Origin: Phascolomyces articulosus
Taxonomy: Eukaryota; Mucoromycota; Mucoromycetes; Mucorales; Lichtheimiaceae
NCBI GenBank assembly: GCA_025677815.1
Contig: JAIXMP010000044.1
Coordinates: 186,001-250,000, forward strand
Reading direction: 5' to 3'
Length of the DNA: 64,000 nucleotides
The translations under genes were made by a program, and so were the position numbers. How positions within the stretch are numbered: position 1 is the stretch's first letter; each line of letters begins with the position of its first letter. This document shows positions 1 to 11,848 of this stretch, piece by piece. The notes beneath the pieces were generated by a model. It did not search any database. It worked only from the letters and a program-made list of their open reading frames with translations, and was not told the origin of the DNA.

Positions 1-1030
1 CAACAGTAATCTTTGAAATAGCTAACCAACCTTGAAAAATACGAAACATGGAACAGCCACCAGGTGCATCATACAGATCCATGTTGGCTTCAATTCGATG
101 TGTAACATCATATGGATCATATTCTTCCCACTTTCCTTCAAGAATCTTTGTATAACAGCGACGATATTCAGGATCTTCCCAGCCTAATAAAATTGAACAT
201 AACAAATTACCACCATACGTTTCGTAAACGTGTGAAAAATATATGCATTTCATGATTCCATAGCTTTCCCATCATTATTTTTTTTTTCTACGTATAAAAC
301 TTACGTTCCAAAGAACCACCATCAATATGACCTGCAAGATTGAATTTTCCATCTCCTGGCTGACGAATACGCATACGATCACAATACACCAAGTTATTAT
401 CTAAATTGACAGGTGCGCTTTTATCACCATGCCAAATATGGTTCAAAGCAATTGCTGCAGCTGTGAAGTTTGGATGACTACGAGCTTGAACTTGAGCTTT
501 TGACCAATACACTTCCCAAACCTAAAAACAACAGTCAGATTCGTCATGCCATGTTTTGTTATTATTTCCTTTCTTTTTTACGCTATGAACAAAAATCTAA
601 ATGAAATAATAATTCTTACTTGTGGATTATCTTCAGGAAAACCAACGATACCTGGATGACGTTGGATATAATCTTGAATCGAGGATTTATATTCAGCGGC
701 AAGAGCACGATCCACAATATTACGAATGACGACTGTACCACGTTTCTTGACTTCTGGAATAATTTTTTCAGGTAAACGACCTCCATTATTCTTGATATCT
801 TCTATGGTGACTTCTGGAATAACAGCTGATCCACGTTGACGAATCTCCTGGGATTCTTTTTCCATTGTATTTAAAAGTCGATCGAACGCTTTACGAAGGA
901 TATCGGGATTTTTAGGTGCAATTTGTTTCTTTAAATCCAGGAACCGAGGATCGATTTCAGGTTTGGATGCACCCAAATGTGCAAAAACAGATGAGATATT
1001 TCCTTTGGCTTTATTGGCAGAACGAATCAT
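1..1030 (-). CDS. DUF1479 family protein (putative Fe/2-oxoglutarate oxygenase fold), 3' end outside window
   Basis: Three exons are visible: 620-1030, 305-521 and 1-183, joined in phase by GT-AG introns. The gene runs off the left edge. The start is the ATG at 1030; the same frame is open further upstream to 1285, but that part has no protein-like character. The protein has the layout of the DUF1479 family of fungi and bacteria, roughly 420 residues long. It opens with a helical N-terminus, then IPEV and RGTVVIRN stretches, then GHIDGGSLE, whose H-x-D is the expected metal ligand pair of a double-stranded beta-helix oxygenase. The last visible exon holds the RIEANMDLYD and FRIFQGWLA stretches. 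Substrate and reaction are unknown for the family, and iron/2-oxoglutarate chemistry is an inference from the fold. The C-terminal second metal histidine would lie outside the window. Confidence 0.85.
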
Positions 1031-2016
1031 GCTTGTTTCTTTAATTGGGGGGGGGAGTTTTTTGGGATAAAGAAAAAGAAAGTTATAGTTTATAAAGAGA
1101 TAAAATGAAGTTTTCTGCAAATCTCGATCGTTTTTAAATGATAGATTTAAAATGCCGCGGTTGAAATTGGTTCCATGGAATGAGCACGGAGAATGTTTTC
1201 TCCACGGAAGCGATTTACCCTTATTGCCTTTGACAGCTTTTGACATCATAGGCAAAGAAAAAAGACACGGTAAAATATAGCCCATGGTTTAATCGTGAGC
1301 TGTTACAAAAATAAAAATGTCTCGCATCCTATATAAACATTAGACTAGTCAGCAGAATAAAAACTTACTATAACTCTTTTTCACCATATCGGAAAAAGCT
1401 GTAGAACTATTAAATTCATCCATGCAAGGCGAGGGGCGGTGATATCTGGTGGTTTCTTGTTGTACTCATACTCCAATTGTAAAATTATAACAACCGTTTT
1501 CTTGGACTTTTTTCTATCTTAGTTGTCATTTTTTTCCCGGCTTGAATATTGTATGTTTTTCTGTTTTTTGAATTCGGCCACGACCCTTAGGCAAAACGAT
1601 GTTTTGCTTCTTAAAAAGTAATAGCATTCTCCAATACCACCTGTATGAATTTATCCAACATGATGTTCGTTGCTAAATGCATGTCGCATTGAATCAGGAT
1701 ACTAAAGAGTTAAGGTTAAGTGAAAGTATCTGTAGCAACCCAACTGGCATAAATTTACCTTTATTTTCGAAATAACATTCAAAATAGTCATCATTATGGA
1801 GCCAGTATATACCATTGTATTTCATCCTATCTTCTACCCCACATCAATAATCTAAGATTTGTATTCAGTTTCATTAAACATAATATATTTTCCATAAAAC
1901 TATTCAACATCATTGTAAGTACTTGAAAAGAATACGGAATCAAAAGTACTGGATGTATTTATTGATATGACGTATACTCTAAATCATAATGTTTTGTATA
2001 ATTTACAATATCAAAT
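1031..2016. other. intergenic, no gene seen
   Basis: This gap lies between the start of the DUF1479 gene and the stop of the HET gene. It is AT-rich with short T-runs. No credible exon, tRNA or repeat was seen, except a 17-nt string at about 1315-1331 that recurs in a COG3 intron at about 23193. Confidence 0.5.
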
Positions 2017-3777
2017 TTAAACAATGACAAATGAACCCTCCCGCACATCATTTGTAAATTTGGAAAACATAGGGCGAAGATGCAAATAAAAACTGTGACA
2101 TCGAAAGATAAATACACCAATCGATTTGTATAAAGGACTATCATCTTCTTGCCCATTTTGTTCTACTTTTCGAATGACAGGATAAATTCGAGAACCCAGT
2201 TTTCCGAACACTGTGAATGGCAGATCTAATATCATACATTCGTCACATTCCTCTGTCAAGGACAAAAATGTGATTGGGTGATGCCTTCCAGGAGCTATAT
2301 AGGTCTCCATCATTTCTCGATCCATTTTTTCATGTTGGACTGGATTCGATGTTAATTCAGTTATATAATGGGTAATCTCGATGCCTAGGTCATGTACCCT
2401 AAGAGGTTTTGCATCCAGTTTTGACGAAATTATGTGTTTGAAAGGTACAGTTAAGTCTTCTTTGACCAAAGGGAAATGGCGCGGCTTTGCTGCAATATAG
2501 CGAATGTTATTAAGATGGAGTCGATCCTTCTGTATTTCATTATTGTCATTGTCATCGTCGTCATCCCTTTTGGTACCAACTTTTTTTCGTCGATCAATTT
2601 TTATAATATCTTGCATTTCTTGATCCTTGAGTTGAGATGTCAGTACTTGACTAACATGAGCACCTCCAATACCGGTCCAAGAAGGTAGAGTATGTGTATG
2701 TATTCCTTGAATTTTATTTTTATACGTTTCTCGAGCTTTTCCGAAAAATAGTATAGATAAATCTTTTTCAATCAGGTCACTGTAGAAATTGCTAAGCACA
2801 ATGTCCAGTGCCATACCATAGTCCACTTTGACGTCCATTCGGTCGTGAAAGATATTGCCCAAAGCGAAAGCGCGGTCATGTTCTTTTGTTGTGGACCGTG
2901 CATGGGCATGACGCAATATATAATTGGCACAGTAGCTCTCCCGTTTTTTATGCAACCCATATAAAGTTTCAGAAAGCTCGCTATCAAGTCCAAGACTAGC
3001 GTGATTAGCTGCGCTAAACACACGATACGTATTCCACAAATGGGCGTTTCTTCCAACAAAGACCATGTACTTTGACATTATTGCTTCTTCTAAAGTCCAT
3101 AGTCTTTGGAGCCATTGACTTTGACCAATATCAGCCAAACACTTTTCCATGATATCATGCTTCTCTACTACTTCATCGCTTGTAATCGCTTTCCAGGAAT
3201 CTTTCCAAGTGACTGAGGTATCTTTGAATTCTTCCGGAATCGACATTTCTGGAATCATGGCCACGGTATAAAAAGCATTCTGGTATATTTTGTACATTCT
3301 CGCAATCTCCGCGTGCTTGGCTGCCTTGTCATTTTGGTCGATGCATATCTTATCATACCAGATATAGTCGATGTCAAAATCCTTGCAAACTTGTTGGATC
3401 AATTGTTCAAACTTCACTTCTTTGATTTCATGATGGTCAAGAAATGACGATGGACCTCCCTTTTCTTTTTCTTGTTCTTCTTTTTCATCATCTTCACTTT
3501 TTCTTTTTTTGATATTTTTCTTGAGAATAATTCGATGTTTCCCATGATCAAAGAATTCGTATTTACCATTTTCACCAGGGAAAATATCACCAGAATAATT
3601 CCATGAGTAAGAGAGAGTACAATAACCATGAGTTGCTTCGGTACCAGGGACGCGTTCCATATCGGAAGTACGGACAAGCCAAGTGGGACGGAATTTTGAG
3701 TCGCTTTGCACTTTCAAAAAAGTAGGCCTGCTTTCTTTAAGGAGGGATGGCTGGTCTGCAACATATGTCATATACAT
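2017..3777 (-). CDS. HET (heterokaryon incompatibility) domain protein
   Basis: This is a single uninterrupted frame of 586 residues with an ATG at 3777. The HET-domain landmarks occur in order: TLSYSWN near residues 54-60, IDYIWYDKICIDQND near 136-150, then EIARMYKIYQNA near 158-168, and WLQRLWTLEEAI near 222-233. A charged Lys/Glu-rich insert (about residues 86-107) interrupts the domain between the first two blocks. In Dikarya, HET proteins mediate non-self recognition and programmed cell death after hyphal fusion. Their molecular activity is not known in this lineage. The region downstream of the domain (about 250-586) was not recognised. The absence of introns contrasts with most intact genes in this window and may mean a recent origin by retroposition or transfer; this is only an inference. 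Confidence 0.85.
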   Translation of the reverse strand: MYMTYVADQPSLLKESRPTFLKVQSDSKFRPTWLVRTSDMERVPGTEATHGYCTLSYSWNYSGDIFPGENGKYEFFDHGKHRIILKKNIKKRKSEDDEKEEQEKEKGGPSSFLDHHEIKEVKFEQLIQQVCKDFDIDYIWYDKICIDQNDKAAKHAEIARMYKIYQNAFYTVAMIPEMSIPEEFKDTSVTWKDSWKAITSDEVVEKHDIMEKCLADIGQSQWLQRLWTLEEAIMSKYMVFVGRNAHLWNTYRVFSAANHASLGLDSELSETLYGLHKKRESYCANYILRHAHARSTTKEHDRAFALGNIFHDRMDVKVDYGMALDIVLSNFYSDLIEKDLSILFFGKARETYKNKIQGIHTHTLPSWTGIGGAHVSQVLTSQLKDQEMQDIIKIDRRKKVGTKRDDDDDNDNNEIQKDRLHLNNIRYIAAKPRHFPLVKEDLTVPFKHIISSKLDAKPLRVHDLGIEITHYITELTSNPVQHEKMDREMMETYIAPGRHHPITFLSLTEECDECMILDLPFTVFGKLGSRIYPVIRKVEQNGQEDDSPLYKSIGVFIFRCHSFYLHLRPMFSKFTNDVREGSFVIV

Positions 3778-5801
3778 GCTGAGCTATTTTTTTTTTTATA
3801 AATAAATGTTTTGTGAGTTTATGATATACATAGATTTATGGTAATAAGATTATTCCTGGAGTATGTTTGCCAATAGATATCTTTTGTTTTAACTTACACC
3901 TTTGATATTAATACATATATTTGTTAGATTATATGACCAATGTATTAGATATTCTTCAAGCTCTTAAGACAACTAATAATAAACTGAGGAAGAAAGGCGA
4001 CAAAAAGGTAGAATCATTTTTTTTCCACCTTGAAAAATGGAGTTTAAAAACTGTACTGGCGATCTTTTCAAAAAAATGAAGGTACTTCCGGGTACCACAA
4101 ACAGAAGGCTTGTTTAGAAAGGAGGAGCTGCAGATTATGTTAAACAGGATGTACAAACGTTTGATCTGCAGATTGTTTGTTTCATCATATCGGGTGCACA
4201 TTTAAATGGGAACCTATTGGAGTAATAACTTTTAATATAAATCATTTTATATATGCTCTCAAGCCAAATAACTATTTTTTAAAAAGTTTATATAGAGTAA
4301 GCTCCAGAACTCAATTGGTTCTACAATAATGTATTTATTTGTCGCTTGAAATCTTGTGGACGCAATTATTTAGACCTTTTTCATCATTTTCCGTGTTTTA
4401 GAAATGTTGATGAGGCTACAAATTAAAATTCATTGCTTCTACTTAGGTTTGGTCACACTGGTGTACATGGTTGTCATGATCAAGGAGAAATCATGGCAGC
4501 ACACATTATTATTCTTGTTCTTTGCCCCTGAAAATCAAAAATATGGGTACTTTTTACATTGGAACCAATTTTATCCTTATCAATCCCCGGATAATCGCGA
4601 GTGTCTTCGTATTTCGTATGATGACTAAAGCCTTTCGACGGTACAATATATGTATGGAACTCTCTTGGTATATGGGATCATTTTTATGCAGAAGATTGGG
4701 CAAGTATTTTGATAAGTGGCGAGAAAACAAATATTTTTCAGTAATAAAGATATAATTTTAGTTATAAAGGCAGAAGTTTTCAGTTAAAACGGGAGGATGT
4801 TCAGTTAGGAAAGGAAAAATTATTCAACTATGAAAGAAAAATATGTTCATTTGTGAAGGTATGTGTTTTCGTTATTGAGTGCAGAATTTTTAGATGCGAT
4901 TGACAACGGGCCATCCCAAATTTATACAGAGACTGGAAAGGCCAAGGTAGACCTTATGTGGCCTTGCGAGATTAAGGTGAAACCCTGCCTTGGAAACTCT
5001 AGAAATTTTTTGTCTTTGGGGAACCTTTCAAGCATTTCTCAAGACTAGAAATATTCTGCAAAGGCTGGAAATGTATGGGTCTCTCTATCTTTTTTTTTTT
5101 GTAAAAATGCTTACTTTCAATCGTCCATGATAATGTTCAATGAAAAAGTGATACAATAATATCCAAATGTCATCTCTTCTATTATATATTACTACGGTTA
5201 AAATTTAATATTCTGCAATGTTCCTTACAGAAAAGTAGTAAAAGAATCTCGTGGGGAACAGTAATCGCATGACTTTTATGATTCAGTGTATGTTGGATGC
5301 TACAAATACTTTTTATCTTTTTGAAAATGCTAAAAAAATGTTTGAGAAATGTGAAAAATCTTTGACCAATATTTTCAGCCTTGACCAAGCCCCCAAATCC
5401 CTTCCTAGCCTTTCTAGCCTCGCATAAGCTAGAAATATCGGTCAAAGGTTAGAAATACTGGAAAGCCTTGGTGAGATCAATTTATTTTCGGGATGTCACA
5501 TAGAAATGAAAGGTAGGTTTTTCGTATTTAATAGACCCATATTAAATTTCGATTATGAGAGTGAACTTTATTTTTGTCTCTGACCTGTCAAATATAATAC
5601 AAATCCGAATAATCATTTTGTTTGTAATAAAGTGAAAATCTTTCCGTCAGCAAGACGCTTGGTTGTTCAAACTCAAAGTATATGAGCTATTCAAATCCAA
5701 TATTGAGTTATTCCTCACTTGGTCTACTCTTTGTTTGTAGTTTTTTTTTTTTATCCTTGTTGTATTGTCTGTTGATTAAACCTGCTGGTATGAGTTCATG
5801 A
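3778..5801. other. gene-poor interval
   Basis: About 2 kb without a convincing gene. Short overlapping plus-strand frames at 4404-4755 lack recognisable domains and consistent splice phase. The stretch around 4900-5480 holds degenerate repeated words and is listed separately. Confidence 0.45.
4900..5480. repeat. degenerate interspersed repeat with partly inverted words
   Basis: The word CTAGAAATAT followed by a CAAAGG-containing tail occurs near 5044 and again near 5428. A related CTAGAAAT occurs near 5000. The string CTTTGACCAATATTT near 5360 is matched in inverse orientation by AAATATCGGTCAAAG near 5432. Words such as AAGCCTTGG and GCCTTGACC are also shared. This local GC-richer mosaic resembles an old, rearranged repeat rather than a gene. 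No terminal repeat or target duplication could be defined. Confidence 0.35.
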
Positions 5802-6750
5802 TTATTTTGTATTTTTTTTTTGCTGGTATTTTATTGCCATCTTGACTACTGTTGGTGATGATAAATGAACTATATCATAATACACGTCAGTACTAGCAAG
5901 AAAATATTGGGCACGTGAGTTGACAGTGGGAGGGATCACAGTCTTGATCAAATTAGATAACCCGGGTTTATAGATTTGTAGGTTCATTGGTTGTTGTAAA
6001 ATATAATCAAAGATTACTGTATTATCATTCAGGTTGTCAATAATAAATCTTGATACAGCTTCCACCATCGATTGATAATTTTCAGCCATTAGATCTACTA
6101 CAAGAGATCCTGGTATATATTTTTCGAGTGGATATCAATATCATTGTATAGCACGTGTGTTATGAAGAAGCGGCAAACTTTGATTTTTCCATCTATATTG
6201 TTGTTATACCTTTAAAAAACGGGGAAAAACAAATAATCAGTTTATCCATCATTAATCAATACCCAAAAAAAAAACCATTACATTCTATTGCCATCATAAT
6301 CGAGGCTGTTTTCTAAGACCTCGTACTCATAGTTACAATATGAGTAATAAAATTCCATCTCAATCATTGTATCTATTACGAAATCGATATCTACACCACT
6401 AAAAGTGATGTAACGATAACATAGGCGCGATCGTCTTGATATTACAAGGTTGACATCAGTAATCGTTGGAATAATTTTAAGCGTCTTCTATGCTGCATAT
6501 GTTGGTTGATAGAGATTACATCTTCAAGTAATTGTTCAGTATCATGTTCTTCTTCAGCAAGACGATTAAGTTGATCATCCTATTGCTTTTTTTATTGAGG
6601 TACATTTTAGGAAAATATATACGTACAACAAAGATATTGTATTAAATGTATATATAGGCGTAGATATATTTATATCACTGGAATTGATATGGAGAAAATC
6701 GTCACATTGTTGTAAAATGTCAAAAAATCATGGTGCCACTCAACACACAT
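5802..6750 (-). CDS. unrecognised five-exon gene model
   Basis: The exons are 6679-6750, 6446-6579, 6282-6398, 6155-6192 and 5802-6109. All junctions are GT-AG and phase-consistent, giving 222 residues. The three junctions joining the last four exons are the strongest support, because reading continuity is kept through short pieces of 134, 117 and 38 nt. The first exon and its GTGATA donor are the weakest part. Readable blocks include LAEEEHDTEQLLEDV, then MQHRRRLKLFQRLL, an acidic aromatic stretch with YYSYCNYEYE, and a C-terminal helical part with SLVVDLMAENYQSMVEA and FIIDNLNDNTVIFDYIL. I recognise no family. The helical, acidic composition suggests a protein-binding role, but that is a guess. 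The downstream end may continue through an unseen intron. Confidence 0.4.
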
Positions 6751-7047
6751 AATAATAAGTATGCCATATGTATAAGGGTAAGCCAAAGAACAATTCATTA
6801 TTTGTTCCAAAAAAAGAAACCTTCATCCGTCCATCTATTCAGCTTTCAATATTCTCCATCTACATGTCAACTATAGCATTTCTACTGGAGCATAATTCAA
6901 CAGGATTAAAAAAATATATCACCAATGGATAGTGTATTTTATTTTGGAATGTACAAAAATCAAGCACGCACTGGCCAGGTTTTATTATTAAACTTTTTTT
7001 TTTTTTTTTTTTTTTACAAAAAACGGCTCCAGTCGTTTCTAACATGT

Positions 7048-8956
7048 TTAGATCTTCTTGACAATCTGTACAACATCTTCATCTTTTAATACATGTTCCT
7101 TCCCCACTTTTTGTGGATTATGTTTGACCGAGGAACCCCAAACATAAGCACTAAAAAAATATGAGAAGTTATTAGAACTCAACATCTCTTTTTGTACATC
7201 CTGTTTTTGTCATATCTATTTTTCAAATAAAAGCGTGGAGAAGAGATACTTTACCATTTGAATTGTTCTAAAATAGCTTTGTGAATCTGGTTACAGAAAT
7301 CTTCAACGGAATTCTTTTCATTTGTCAAGACAACAGGAGCATCATAATCGGGCATTCTTCCCTTTGGTTTCGTGTATACACGAACAAGATCTAATTTCTA
7401 TTGTTTATATAGGGAAAATATTTGTCAATGGCCCTTCTTTATCTTTTCTTCTTCAAAAGTAACATATTTTATAATTTAATATCTTACCTCCCACATGGTG
7501 GCCAATAATTCGTCAAAGTTCCATTCATGATGGGCACAGATAGGAACAGCGTTTGGAATCTTGTAAATAAGATCAAGTTCTTCAATAGAGATCTGATCAA
7601 TCTTGTTAAGTACGTAAATGCATGGAATATAAATTCTATTATAAATAAATTATACTTGGTTTAGTTTTTTTTTAACATTTTAGGCTCATCCAGATGTCTA
7701 TATAATTAGTATTTCAAATCATCACTTACCGGTTGCCTTCCACAACATCGATAAGGTCATCCAAAGTAGAGTCTTCTTTGAAGGAAATATCAGCATTGTG
7801 AATACGGTATTCACTAAGGACAGCCTTCACTTCTTCTGGTGTGATATGAGTCAGAGGTACAGTGTTGGTCATATTAATACCACCCTTTTCCTTCTTTTTG
7901 AAAATAATGGCTGGCGGTTTCTTATTCAATCGAATACCAAAACCTTCCAATTCTCGTTCAATGATTTTCTTATGACTCATAGGTTTCATAACATCCAAGA
8001 CAATAAAGATCAAAGAGCAAGTACGAGCCACTGTGATAGAAAGATAATTGAGTATATTATTTTAATTTTTCCTCTTGTACACCCAATAAAATATAAAAAT
8101 ACATACCAGCAATAACTTGTCTACCACGACCCTTGCCATCCTTGGCACCTTCAATAATACCGGGAAGATCAAGAATCTATTATGTAAAAGAAGCAGTATG
8201 TTAGTTTACAAATAGACATACTTCTCTCTTTTAACATTCCTATTTGAACCATCCATTTATACCTGAATCTTTGCACCCTTATACTGAATCACACCAGGAA
8301 CAGTAGTAAGGGTTGTGAATTCATATGCACCCACTTCAGAGTGAGTACCAGTGAGCTTAGACATCAATGTGGATTTACCCACCGAAGGGAAGCCTAAAAA
8401 ATAGGATAAGTAAATCTGTTTCTATGATTTGATTCCTCTCCTTATATAAATGATTATAATTAAGTTACCAACAAAACCAACACGAGCGACACCAGTTTTA
8501 GCAACATCGAAACCAACTAAATATAAAAAATTATATTTTCATGAGTATATTTTTTTCACTTGCTATGTGTCAAGTCCGCATATTTTTTTTATAGATACTT
8601 TACCACCGCCACCGCCACCACCACCACTCGATGGAATGAGAAGTTCACGCTTCAGTTTGGCAAGTTTGGCCTTCAATTGACCAATATGGTATGAAGTGGC
8701 CTTGTTTTTTTGAGTCTTGGCCATTTCATTCTAATAATTCAGTTAAATAGATTAATATTTTCTGTTGATATTGTTTTGTTTTGTTGCTGTTGTTGTTTAG
8801 CATTAAAATAATGATCTACTGAATAATAATGCTTACTTCGATTTCCTATTTTTTTTAAAACAAAGTCAATGAACGGTTAGCATTGTTTATACAATAATTG
8901 ATGGTGTAGATAAATGATTAAATGACATGTACTTTAATTTTCTCGACGACACTCAT
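7048..8956 (-). CDS. RBG1: developmentally regulated GTP-binding protein 1 (DRG1/Rbg1)
   Basis: Ten exons: 8933-8956, 8837-8845, 8604-8730, 8469-8516, 8263-8393, 8107-8176, 7730-8030, 7488-7635, 7255-7397 and 7048-7150. They give 367 residues, the same length as human DRG1. The cytosolic Obg-like GTPase binds ribosomes with a DFRP/Tma46 partner and supports translation elongation. The sequence shows the N-terminal [20 protein letters not shown] helix, an HTH-like [12 protein letters not shown], a run of glycines and P-loop GFPSVGKS. Switch II DLPG in [18 protein letters not shown] and G4 NKID follow, and the C-terminal TGS-type domain ends VVQIVKKI. The G5 position reads ICAHH where serine is usual before the alanine. 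Exon 2 is a 9-nt microexon encoding Glu-Ile-Glu. Confidence 0.96.
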
Positions 8957-11848
8957 ATTGGACTGGTCTTGTATATAGTAAAGTGGAAAAGGATCAAGAA
9001 AAAGATTTTGCGGAACAGAAAAAAAAATGTTTATACAAGCGACAAGCCAATTTTTTCTTAATACCAATCAAATCCTGCATGTAATGCTTGATCCGTTCTT
9101 ATTATAAATATACAATTCTCATCCATTATATGGTAACAAAAGAACAAGACCTACCCTCCTTGTATGGGTATTGAATAAATGCATTTGAAAATACCATTAA
9201 AGTCTAAAGCGTAACCAACATTATTTAAAATATTCTAAAACTTCGTTTCGAGTAATATGTCACTCTTCGTGGTACCAAGAAAATAATGTCTCTTGCTCAA
9301 GAAACTATTAGAATTATGAATACAGTTCTGCTGTCACAATTTATACATATACTTTACTCATCATAATATATTGAAAGAATTTGATTATCATACGAATACA
9401 TACTCAAATTTAATCAGAAATAATAAAATGACACATTGTAGCTTCTTTAAGACATATAACAATTTTCCATAATTTAGCTCCTTGGAGAAGTATTAACCTA
9501 TTTTACTGCGCAACAGTTGAGCAAGATACTATTAAGTATATGTCAAGCCAGTTTACTTTCTTACGAATAAAAATAGAAAGCCAATAAATTTACGTGTATA
9601 TGATTACATAAAAATTCACACTGAAACGCTATAAACTTTTTTCTTTTTTATTATACATTCGAATGAGAAACTAGAAAAGACCTAACGTTGTTGTGTACGT
9701 GTTATCTCTTAATTAAATACAAAAGGTAAATCAGGAAGTAATGTACTAGAAAAATAGTCAGTTTCTATATTGAGTTACGTATGTATTATCATAGCTATAA
9801 ACGTATAAAGTACACCAATGGCTTCTTTTAGGCTTATCATGATGAGTATATGATAATTTCTATTATACTATCTTTTGATTACTCTAAAATAGTTACAACA
9901 TCAACTTAATTATATGTACTAGCTACTTTTTTTTCGTGGGTCTATAATTTATATAATTGATGGACGTTGAATGAGATTCTTAAATATGAGTACAGATTAA
10001 ATACTGCACATTTTTTGCACTGTGTTGTTATAACTTTATAGATCAGTAAATATTTATGATATGTCACATAATAAAAAGATGACATTCACTTAGTGGATAT
10101 AATATTGATAGTTGAAAATAAAATGATACTGAATTATAGAACAAAGTTAAAATGCAAGAAAAGTTGGTTATTGCTAAAATAACGACACTGATATGAACCA
10201 AAAAGTTATCCATGACCCGTCATCATCTTTTTTTTTTTTTGAATCAAGATTGTTCCCATCTGTGTCATGTAAATTTAACATAACATGAATCTATTTTAGG
10301 TTAAAAATGATGATATTATAACCTGGATAGTATATCATTGATAATAATAAACATGATGCGTCTGTTATTGATGATATAATACCACTTATGTTGTGTGTTT
10401 TGATCATGCTTTTTTTTCTCCATGGAGCGAGAATATTAGAGAAACGGGGGTTTGTTTTATCTCACTATGTAACTTTCTTTTTTGTTGTGACAATTGATAA
10501 TAAACCTCTGACAAAAGATAACGGGTTTCCCTTTAAGAAGAACTTTTCTTCTCCGTATACTTGTAATAAAAAACATATATACGTGCTGTGATCATGTTGT
10601 TTTTATAGATTGTATAGGATTTCGGAAGAAATAAAGTAACAGCTTTAATGCCATGTAAGATTTTTTAACAACATTGATTGTAATTACGTAGTAAAACAAT
10701 AAAGAGGCGTTACGGATCTTAACGCTACACAAAAAATGTAGAGCATGGACCGTCTCACATGTGTACACGTGTGATGGTAGTTATATAATATTATCATCAT
10801 AATGATGCATCCTTAAATTTATAACGACTTTTACTCTTGTTTATTATTACCTTGGTTTGTAGCCATGGCAATGAGCTCAAAAAGCACATTTTATATACCA
10901 GGTGCTCATAAATTTTATGTCTCTATATACTGCTACTCTTCTTATCTATTATATTTATTCAACCCCCCTCCTTTTTTTTTAAAAAAAAAAGTGGCATTTA
11001 TTTTTATATGAATAATCATTTGGTTAATACAACAACAGTGGTCATAAAGGAATAGACAAATGTATAAAGAATTATAGTAAATAGGGGAAGAGACTATCGT
11101 TATAATATATTAGGAAAACCCTTTTAAAAAGTGATAACGAACAACAGCCAGAAAAGGGAAAGTGAATAGAATATTATAGTAATTTAGAAAACGGAATACC
11201 TCGTATAAATAAAACAGTATGTTAGTTATATATTCATCTTATTTTGGGGGGAGTGAAGAATACGGATATCTTCCATTTTCCCAGAGAAAAGAAAAGTAAA
11301 GTTAGAGTAGTGGGCATCAAACGCCAATGTCATTGGTATAGAATTGGTTTTCTATCAAGAAAAAAAAACCTTCTTTCTGGTCACTGCATATTCTTAAGAT
11401 AATAGAAAACATCATCATCTCACTTTTTACTGAAACACCATTATATTTATGCATTTATATCTAATTCTCTTTAAATAGAATAAACACACGTGGCGCATAT
11501 ATGCAATTAAATACATTATAATTTGATATTCATATTTTATGATAGATGAATGGTATCGTTTTAAACAAACTTGATTTTAAGCATATAATACATATTTATT
11601 TTAATTTTCAAAATAGAAGGAAGATAGTAAATGGCAGGAAGATGGGTAATATTACGAGTTATGACAACAATGATTCATATTTACAAGAAAGGAGAAAAAA
11701 AAAGTGATTACTCAACATGTGCGATGGAAATAAAGCAAAAAAGAAAGAACAAATGTTTCAGTTTGTTATAAAATATAAATGGAAGAAAAGAAGATGGCAA
11801 TGCAATCAAAATAATGATTGATAAAATACAAAAGAAGTTGTTTACTGT
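8957..11848. other. intergenic, no gene seen
   Basis: About 2.9 kb of AT-rich DNA with many stop codons in all frames and only tiny frames such as 10388-10591. No tRNA-like or repeat structure was found, apart from a near-palindrome containing CACGTG near 10755-10776. It probably holds the DRG1 promoter on its left and the 3' flank of the gene at 11849 on its right. Confidence 0.5.

Noticed and set aside
4404..4755. Overlapping plus-strand frames
   Set aside because: No domain, no coherent exon structure and high hydrophobicity expected from AT-rich DNA.
10755..10776. Near-palindrome containing CACGTG
   Set aside because: It is imperfect and lies over 1 kb from any start codon; E-box words are common, so no regulatory claim is made.
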